Below, one piece after another: positions 62,038 through 64,000 of a stretch of DNA of 64,000 nucleotides (the stretch's first letter is position 1; each line of letters begins with the position of its first letter). The stretch covers positions 1 through 64,000 of the forward strand of contig NZ_MRST01000017.1 of the NCBI RefSeq assembly GCF_001902145.1. Reading direction: 5' to 3'. The notes below the pieces were generated by a model. That model was not told where the DNA came from. It was given only the letters and a program-made list of their open reading frames with translations, and ran no database searches. The translations under genes were made by a program, and so were the position numbers. Origin of the DNA: Pseudomonas fluorescens (GTDB lineage: Bacteria > Pseudomonadota > Gammaproteobacteria > Pseudomonadales > Pseudomonadaceae).

Positions 62038-62274
62038 TCAGGAGACGAGGGTGGTTTGCGATTCGCGCACGAGAATGGTGCCCGACTGGATCAGTTTGAA
62101 TTCATCACCTTCCAGCTTTTCTACACGGTCGCCAATGGCCAGCTTGTAGGTCGTGGTGGGCGCCGATCCCGCCAGGGCGCCTTGCGCCGGGTCGGATTCC
62201 TGGAACTCATGCACCGAATACACGCGGCCTTCCGCGTCTCTGGCATGAAACTGTCCAACAAGTACTGCAGCCAT
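62038..62274 (-). CDS. Small conserved hypothetical protein
   Basis: 78 aa, starting MAAVLVGQFHARDAEGRVYSVHEF, soluble and mostly beta-strand (YKLAIGDRVEKLEGDEFKLIQSGTILVRES). AGAGG lies upstream of ATG 62274. No known function. The 227-bp stretch to the FMN reductase holds nothing else I can identify. Confidence 0.65.
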   Translation of the reverse strand: MAAVLVGQFHARDAEGRVYSVHEFQESDPAQGALAGSAPTTTYKLAIGDRVEKLEGDEFKLIQSGTILVRESQTTLVS

Positions 62275-62501
62275 CTGTTTAGAACCTCTGGAGATAAACA
62301 CTCGATTTGCGGTTCTGTAGACCGTCAGGGAGCGGGGTAGTTTACCTATAAGAAAAAAATACTATTCGCTGATATTTTCAGACGGTTCCTACGCAAGCGC
62401 TGGCAAGGAAAACGGCGAGGGAATCCGCACAACCCTCTGGTGAACGCGCCGCGAAGCCTCTATAACTACAAGCTCCTTTATTCAGAAGTCGGGAAACCTC
62501 A

Positions 62502-63059
62502 ATGAGCAAGGTCTACACGATTGCCGTCCTGGTGGGCAGCTTGAGAAAAGAGTCGATCAACCGCAAGGTCGCCTTGGCCCTGGCCGAACTGGCCCCTGCC
62601 AATCTCACGTTGGACATTGTTGAAATCGGCGACTTGCCGCTCTACAACGAGGACATCGACGGTGCAACACCGCCGGCAGCCTACAGTACTTTCCGCAAAC
62701 AAGTGAGTTCATCCGACGCGGTGTTGTTCGTTACCCCCGAATACAACCGCTCCGTGCCGTCGGCATTGAAAAATGCCATCGACGTGGGCTCGCGTCCTTA
62801 CGGGCAAAGCGCCTGGAGTGGCAAGCCGGGGGCGATCATCAGCGTCTCGCCGGGTGCCATTGGCGGTTTTGGCGCCAACCACCATTTGCGCCAGTCCCTG
62901 GTGTTCCTGGACGTGTGGTGCATGCAGCAGCCGGAAGCCTACCTGGGCGGGGCAGGCAGTGTGTTCGATGAGGCGGGGAACGTGTCGGAAAAGACCAAGC
63001 CGTTCCTGCAGGCATTCATCGATGCCTACGGCAAGTGGGTGGAAAAACAGCAGGGCTGA
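62502..63059 (+). CDS. NADPH-dependent FMN reductase (ChrR/azoreductase-like)
   Basis: 185 aa flavodoxin-like fold. The FMN phosphate loop is GSLRKESINRK and the isoalloxazine contact TPEYNRSVPSALKNAID, then GAIISVSPGAIGGFGANHHLRQSL. Reduces quinones, chromate or azo compounds in vitro in this family. ATG 62502 follows a purine-rich stretch (GGGAAACCTCA). Confidence 0.9.
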   Translation: MSKVYTIAVLVGSLRKESINRKVALALAELAPANLTLDIVEIGDLPLYNEDIDGATPPAAYSTFRKQVSSSDAVLFVTPEYNRSVPSALKNAIDVGSRPYGQSAWSGKPGAIISVSPGAIGGFGANHHLRQSLVFLDVWCMQQPEAYLGGAGSVFDEAGNVSEKTKPFLQAFIDAYGKWVEKQQG

Positions 63060-63074
63060 AATTAGCCCGGCACC

Positions 63075-63173
63075 TGTAGGAGCGAGCTTGCTCGCGAAAA
63101 ACTCGAGGACAACGCGTTCATTCAGGATGTCAGCGTTATCGTTGACGATCTTCGCGAGCAAGCTCGCTCCTAC
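63075..63173. repeat. REPIN between the FMN reductase and poxB
   Basis: TGTAGGAGCGAGCTTGCTCG and CGAGCAAGCTCGCTCCTACA, inverted. The spacer resembles that of the copies at 3917 and 57454 in reversed orientation (CGTTATCGTTGACG). Confidence 0.9.
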
Positions 63174-63183
63174 AGTAGGGGGT

Positions 63184-64000
63184 TTATCGCAACCAGTTGG
63201 TGCGTGCCAGCTCGATAACTTCATCGCCGCGCCCGCTCATCACCGCCTTGAGCATATACAGGCTGAACCCCTTGGCCTGTTCCAGCTTGATGCTCGGCGG
63301 CATCACCAGTTCCTGAGTGGCGGTCACCACATCCACCAACACTGGACCATCATGGGCCAGCGCGCGGCGCAGGGCTGGCTCCAGGTCTTCGGATTGCTCC
63401 ACGCGTATGCCCAAAATCCCCATGGCATTGGACATGGCCGCGAAGTCCGGGTTTTTCAGCTCGGTGCCGGTGTCCAGGTAGCCCGCAGCTTTCATCTCCA
63501 TGGCGACAAAGCCCAGGGACGCATTGTTGAACACCACCAGTTTGACCGGCAATTGCAGCTGCGCCAGGGATATGAAGTCCCCCATCAACATGGTGAAACC
63601 GCCGTCCCCAGACATCGAGATCACCTGTCGCCCAGGGAATGCCGCCTGGGCACCGATAGCCTGGGGCATGGCGTTGGCCATCGAGCCATGGTTGAACGAG
63701 CCGATCAGCCGGCGCTTGCCGTTCATCTTCAGATAACGCGCCGCCCACACGGTGGGTGAGCCGACATCGGCGGTAAAGATCGCATCATCATCGGCCAGTT
63801 CGCTGAGCAAGCGCGCCACATACTGGGGATGGATCGGTCGGCCGGCCTTGGACGGTTGCGCCAGGTCATCCAGGCCTTGGCGGGCTTTTTCGTAGTGCTT
63901 GAGGGAGGTTTCGAGGAAGCTGCGATCGGTCTTGCGGGTCAGGCGCGGCAATAGCGCGTCGATGGTTTCACTGACGTCGGCGGCGATGCCCAGGTCCAAG
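63184..64000 (-). CDS. poxB: Pyruvate dehydrogenase (quinone)/PoxB, 3' part
   Basis: The C-terminal 271 residues of a thiamine diphosphate enzyme; the rest lies beyond the right edge. TPP-binding motif [29 protein letters not shown], preceded by the typical [41 protein letters not shown], and ending with a membrane-binding-like tail ([14 protein letters not shown]), as in PoxB. Oxidatively decarboxylates pyruvate to acetate and CO2 with electrons going to quinone at the membrane. Confidence 0.85.
   Translation of the reverse strand, partial: LDLGIAADVSETIDALLPRLTRKTDRSFLETSLKHYEKARQGLDDLAQPSKAGRPIHPQYVARLLSELADDDAIFTADVGSPTVWAARYLKMNGKRRLIGSFNHGSMANAMPQAIGAQAAFPGRQVISMSGDGGFTMLMGDFISLAQLQLPVKLVVFNNASLGFVAMEMKAAGYLDTGTELKNPDFAAMSNAMGILGIRVEQSEDLEPALRRALAHDGPVLVDVVTATQELVMPPSIKLEQAKGFSLYMLKAVMSGRGDEVIELARTNWLR

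Noticed and set aside
1-64000. CRISPR array
   Set aside because: The repeated palindromes are REPINs or the structured repeat, at irregular kilobase spacings, with no cas genes.

Overview
The window reads as chromosome from a fluorescent Pseudomonas (P. fluorescens group). Three things point there: about 60% GC coding sequence with Pseudomonas-type gene content; REP/REPIN palindromes built on GAGCAAGCTCGCTCC in several intergenic spaces; and a gene order (yej-type ABC transporter, mltD, gloB, methyltransferase, rnhA, dnaQ, ldcA) that matches what I know of P. aeruginosa PA1807-PA1818. No tRNA, rRNA or CRISPR was seen.

Layout. 1-130: one end of an IS (partial transposase), abutting a fragment of a dispersed repeat. 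238-3791 (minus): a four-gene catabolic-looking operon (flavin monooxygenase, RidA, DUF1028, ArgE-like deacylase). 4023-6420: divergent LuxR-type response regulator and hybrid histidine kinase with a REPIN between them. 6410-7876: a small lipoprotein, a GNAT and a HIT protein. 8118-26456: an HSI-II-type type VI secretion locus: hcp facing away from tssA-B-C-E-F-G, a sigma54 activator, a tiny lipoprotein, an FHA protein, tssJ-K-L-M and a PP2C phosphatase/Ser-Thr kinase pair. The clpV/tssH gene expected between tssG and the activator is reduced to about 95 bp of scraps. 27405-29474: a PTS EIIC-like membrane domain fused to an EAL phosphodiesterase.

30176-36305: a CueR-type promoter followed by two haem-oxygenase-like iron enzymes, two fumarase/adenylosuccinate-lyase-type lyases and a methyltransferase. 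This is the enzyme set reported for fluopsin C (a copper thiohydroxamate antibiotic) in P. aeruginosa. Copies of a dispersed repeat lie on either side of the region holding it (29506-30120 and 40056-40510). The centre of this repeat can fold into a three-way junction whose arms differ in sequence between copies yet stay complementary within each copy. 36416-41250: small secreted and membrane proteins, GNAT, Nudix, Gfo/Idh/MocA oxidoreductase, RNase T2 and a LysE-type exporter. A candidate small RNA lies at about 37728-37797.

41192-49483 (minus): an AraC regulator, then a peptide ABC importer operon (YejF/E/B-like, with two tandem binding proteins). 49695-57436: mltD, gloB, methyltransferase, rnhA and dnaQ. 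The rnhA-dnaQ pair is split by a module of a GDPD gene remnant, an AraC regulator, a zinc alcohol dehydrogenase and a secreted NTF2-like protein. 57671-64000: ldcA-type decarboxylase, GNAT, LysR regulator, two small proteins, an FMN reductase and the 3' part of poxB.
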